Assembly: GCA_011057845.1 (NCBI GenBank)
Contig: DSDB01000402.1
Span: forward strand, 1 to 7,734
Direction of reading: 5' to 3'
Length of the DNA stretch: 7,734 nt
From: Phycisphaerales bacterium
GTDB taxonomy: Bacteria; Planctomycetota; Phycisphaerae; Sedimentisphaerales; Anaerobacaceae
Shown here: positions 5,832 through 7,734 of the stretch, one piece after another
Numbering within the stretch: position 1 is the first letter of the stretch
How the letters are laid out: every line of letters starts with the position of its first letter
The notes under the pieces: model-generated
Database searches by the model: none
What the model was told of the DNA's origin: nothing
The model's input: the letters and a program-made list of their open reading frames with translations, nothing else
Made by a program: the position numbers and the translations under genes

Positions 5832-6410
5832 CTATCCCTTCGAACCCGGATTGTAGATCAGGCCTCCCGCGGCCGCGTATTGGCGCAGGACAGCCGCGGC
5901 CTGCTCGGCCAGGACGTCCTGGACCACCTCGATGCCGCGGCGCTGGAGTCCCGCCACCCAGTCGGTTGGTTTGTGGCCCTCATCGAAGCCAATTGCCTCG
6001 GCAGCCGTGCCGCGCGCCCCGCAGACCACTCGCTTGACGCCGGACCAGCCGATCGCCCCCAGGCACATGGCGCACGGCTCGACGCTGGTGACCAGTTCAT
6101 ACGCCCCGGCCGCGGCCAGGTCATACGTCCCGGCCGCCTTCTGGGCCATCGCGATGGCGACCATCTCCGCGTGGAACAGTGAGCAGCCCAGCGCCTCGAC
6201 CAGGTTCACCCCTGCGCCCATGACTCGCCCGGTCTCGACCTGAAAGACGGCCGCTCCGAATGGTCCGCCCGTCCGCCGGCGCACGTTCTCCTGCGCCAGG
6301 CCCACGACGAATTCCATCCGCCCTCGGTCGCCGGCAAAGGGCCCCGGTGCGCCCGCGACATACCCATCCACCCACTGCGGTAACCGAAGCACAACATCCG
6401 AATCCTTCAT
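5832..6410 (-). CDS. Cytidine/guanine deaminase-family zinc enzyme (GuaD/TadA-like)
   Basis: The protein has 192 residues. The zinc site of the cytidine and deoxycytidylate deaminase superfamily is complete: HAE (His80, with Glu82 as proton shuttle) and PCAMC (Cys113, Cys116). The flanking motifs GGPFGAAV (48-55), TSVEPCAMCLGAIGWS and the later GFDEGHKPTDW resemble guanine deaminase-type nucleoside deaminases more than tRNA adenosine deaminase TadA, so a role in purine or pyrimidine base salvage is likely, in the cytoplasm. The substrate cannot be fixed from sequence. The chain carries about 30 extra N-terminal residues (QWVDGYV...) and an Ala-rich tail. I chose ATG 6410, where the natural domain begins. 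A longer ORF from 6470 adds residues with no family likeness. A promoter candidate lies upstream, divergent from the lipoprotein gene. It appears to be a single-gene unit, unrelated to the TPR block. Confidence 0.9.
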   Translation of the reverse strand: MKDSDVVLRLPQWVDGYVAGAPGPFAGDRGRMEFVVGLAQENVRRRTGGPFGAAVFQVETGRVMGAGVNLVEALGCSLFHAEMVAIAMAQKAAGTYDLAAAGAYELVTSVEPCAMCLGAIGWSGVKRVVCGARGTAAEAIGFDEGHKPTDWVAGLQRRGIEVVQDVLAEQAAAVLRQYAAAGGLIYNPGSKG

Positions 6411-6528
6411 TGTCAGCCCCCCGGAAGCCAAGTTTCCACGCCACATCAGACCCCGCGACGCCCCTGGCATCAGCGGTGTTCAAGCCCCTGCGACCACAAC
6501 GCCGATAGAACCACAGGTCGCGTCTGTC

Positions 6529-6556
6529 AGTATAGGCGCTGTAGGCAATCTGGCAA
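6529..6556 (-). promoter_or_regulatory. Promoter candidate for the deaminase gene
   Basis: On the minus strand TTGCCA (6556-6551) is separated by 16 bases from TATACT (6534-6529). Each box matches the sigma-70 consensus at five of six positions. Initiation near 6522 would give a leader of about 110 bases before the ATG at 6410. It lies in the divergent gap, in the right place. Confidence 0.45.
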
Positions 6557-6561
6557 TGCCT

Positions 6562-6589
6562 CTGTTGTCTGATCCCGGACGGTTATAAG
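6562..6589 (+). promoter_or_regulatory. Weak promoter candidate for the DUF3568 lipoprotein
   Basis: TATAAG (6584-6589) is a good -10 match and sits about 40 bases before the ATG at 6631. The region 16 bases upstream (CTGTTG, 6562-6567) is a poor -35. Support is mainly the -10 box and its position between divergent genes. Confidence 0.3.
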
Positions 6590-6630
6590 GGACCCGGCAC
6601 GGACGCCCGATAACAGAAAGGATTCGGACT

Positions 6631-7065
6631 ATGAATACATCACGTACCGTCAAGAAGGCCCTGTTTTACGCACTGATTCCCTCGACCGCCATTGTCCTTG
6701 CAGGTTGTATGGCGGCGGCCCTGGTGGCCGGTGGGGCGGCGGCCGGCGTTGGAACCGCCGCCTATGTCGGCGGCGACCTCGAGGCCGTCACCGATCAGAA
6801 CGTGGAGACCCTCCACAAGGCGTGCCTAGCCGCCCTCGAAGAGATGAACATCCCCGTCATCAGCAGCGAACGGGATGTCCTCGAAGGCAAAATCATCGCC
6901 CGCGGGGTCGACGACAAGAAGATCAGCATCAAGATGAAATACCGCGAACCCCAGCTCACGAAGCTTTGGATCCGCGTCGGTGTGTTCGGCGACAAGGACA
7001 AGTCGCAGGCCATCTACGACCACATCCGCAAACACCTCATAGAGATCGCCAGTCAGAACCCGTAG
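6631..7065 (+). CDS. DUF3568-family lipoprotein
   Basis: The protein has 144 residues. Residues 1-26 form a lipoprotein signal: basic TVKK, a hydrophobic core and the lipobox LAGC, with Cys26 as the lipidated residue. A Gly/Ala-rich stretch (VAGGAAAGVGTAAYVGG, 32-48) follows, as is usual for DUF3568 proteins. Then comes one small alpha/beta domain: a helix (VETLHKACLAALEEM), a strand (PVISSERDVLEGKIIARG), KISIKMKY and LWIRVGVFGD, and a last helix ending IASQNP. The family has no known enzymatic function; a membrane or outer-membrane location is expected. The start has AAAGGA 10 bases upstream. It is the only plus-strand gene, divergent from the deaminase and convergent with the FG-GAP gene. 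The family match is from memory of its motif pattern, but length and order fit well. Confidence 0.88.
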   Translation: MNTSRTVKKALFYALIPSTAIVLAGCMAAALVAGGAAAGVGTAAYVGGDLEAVTDQNVETLHKACLAALEEMNIPVISSERDVLEGKIIARGVDDKKISIKMKYREPQLTKLWIRVGVFGDKDKSQAIYDHIRKHLIEIASQNP

Positions 7066-7086
7066 ACCGGTACGCCGTTCAGTGTA

Positions 7087-7148
7087 CAGCCTCACCGGGC
7101 AGGGGACACCGATCCGGCAACCGTACGAGCAAGCCGGTGAGTGTGCTG
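7087..7148. terminator. Inverted repeat between convergent genes
   Basis: A perfect 8-base stem CTCACCGG/CCGGTGAG (7091-7098 with 7134-7141) is extended by CAGC/GCTG (7087-7090 with 7145-7148) across a 3-base bulge, around a 35-base loop. It lies in the 111-base gap between the ends of the DUF3568 and FG-GAP genes. It could serve as a bidirectional terminator, but the long loop and lack of a T-run on either side make this tentative. Confidence 0.35.
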
Positions 7149-7176
7149 ACCTGGCCGCGGGACACTCGCGGACCGC

Positions 7177-7734
7177 CTACCTGCCAAGGAACAGCCATAC
7201 ATGGCCGCCCATTGGCTTCTGGTGGCTGTAGAAGTTGCCCACAAGCAGGTCCAGCACGCCATCGTTATTCCAGTCCGTCACGTCAATGCGGCAGCGATAG
7301 CCCTTCTCGAAATCCTCCCCGGCGTCGAGGGCGAGCTTGCGGCCCTCGGCCAGCTTCGGTTCGGCGTTTGTGCCTGTATTGCGGAAGAAGTAGACCTCCG
7401 ACCGCTCCGTTCCGCAGAGCAGGTCCACCACACCGTCGCCGTCCCAGTCGACCACATAGGGCGACGGCCGCGACATCTTGGGCTCCGGCATCGTCAATGG
7501 TTCGGGCGCCGCCAGTTTCGGCAGGTTCCTGGTCCCGATATTTCGGTATATGAGGATGTCACGCCCCTTGCCGCCCGGGTCGTTTTGCCCGACCAGCAGG
7601 TCCGCCAGGCTGTCTCCATTGAAGTCCGCCACGTGCAGTTTCGAGTAGATGCCGATGACCTTTTTGTCGTTCGGCACCATTTCGTAGTTGCCCTCGGCGT
7701 TTTTCTCATAATTCGCGGCTGTGCCGACAATCGG
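7177..7734 (-). CDS. FG-GAP/VCBS repeat protein, C-terminal part (gene continues past the right edge)
   Basis: The frame is open from the right edge to the TAG at 7177, showing the last 185 residues; the N-terminus is outside the window. At least three FG-GAP/VCBS-type calcium-binding loops are visible: DFNGDSLADLLVG (from about visible residue 37), DWDGDGVVDLLCG (about 96) and DWNNDGVLDLLVG (about 154). Between them are the usual blade strands with the recurring RNxGTxxxPKL pattern (YRNIGTRNLPKL and FFRNTGTNAEPKL). This is a beta-propeller architecture of exported proteins, common in Planctomycetota. The end of the chain (HVWLFLGR) completes the last blade. No catalytic motif is visible in this part, so any enzyme domain would lie outside the window. 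An ATG at 7680 is internal, not the start. Confidence 0.88.
   Translation of the reverse strand, partial: PIVGTAANYEKNAEGNYEMVPNDKKVIGIYSKLHVADFNGDSLADLLVGQNDPGGKGRDILIYRNIGTRNLPKLAAPEPLTMPEPKMSRPSPYVVDWDGDGVVDLLCGTERSEVYFFRNTGTNAEPKLAEGRKLALDAGEDFEKGYRCRIDVTDWNNDGVLDLLVGNFYSHQKPMGGHVWLFLGR

Noticed and set aside
6705..7553. Plus-strand ORF of 282 codons across the lipoprotein and FG-GAP genes
   Set aside because: It has Arg/Pro-rich low-complexity translation and overlaps two well-supported genes in other frames.
1..7734. CRISPR arrays, tRNA or rRNA genes, insertion sequences
   Set aside because: I saw no regularly spaced direct repeats, no tRNA-like cloverleaf ending in CCA, no rRNA signatures and no transposase.

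Overview
The window looks like a moderately high-GC bacterial chromosome fragment. I infer a member of the Planctomycetota, possibly the Phycisphaerae. The grounds are gene content and style: exported TPR, PKD and FG-GAP/VCBS proteins, a Planctomycetes-style acidic linker, a DUF3568 lipoprotein and a GuaD-like deaminase. There is no marker gene, so this is an inference. Nearly all genes are on the minus strand, and TAG is the dominant stop codon.

Layout, read right to left on the minus strand. At 7734-7177 is the C-terminal part of an FG-GAP/VCBS surface protein that runs off the right edge. A short convergent gap with an inverted repeat separates it from a plus-strand DUF3568 lipoprotein (6631-7065). 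A divergent promoter region then leads to a nucleoside/guanine deaminase-type enzyme (6410-5832). A leader of about 280 bases follows, with a candidate promoter whose spacer holds a run of nine G and with two hairpins.

Next comes an operon-like block: an exported TPR protein built on a strict 74-residue period (5554-3443), then a PKD protein (3446-2766) whose start overlaps the TPR stop as ATGA. The frame stays open past the PKD stop and continues into a domain resembling DUF6345, with a caspase-like GHG...D-x-C layout (2669-1383). A separate membrane-anchored protein (1258-263) follows. It resembles the N-terminal domain that normally sits in the same chain as DUF6345. It has its own consensus-like promoter. 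At the left edge there is a TPR-like coding fragment.

The most notable point is that the PKD and DUF6345-like reading frames are in the same phase and divided by one TAG. It sits where this type of acidic-linker domain usually has a Trp codon. The best reading is one exported protein of about 687 residues carrying an amber codon (a recent nonsense mutation, a sequencing error or, less likely, recoding). The TPR protein, the PKD/DUF6345-like protein and the anchored partner are probably an envelope-located set of unknown function. The proteolytic-type dyad is suggestive only.
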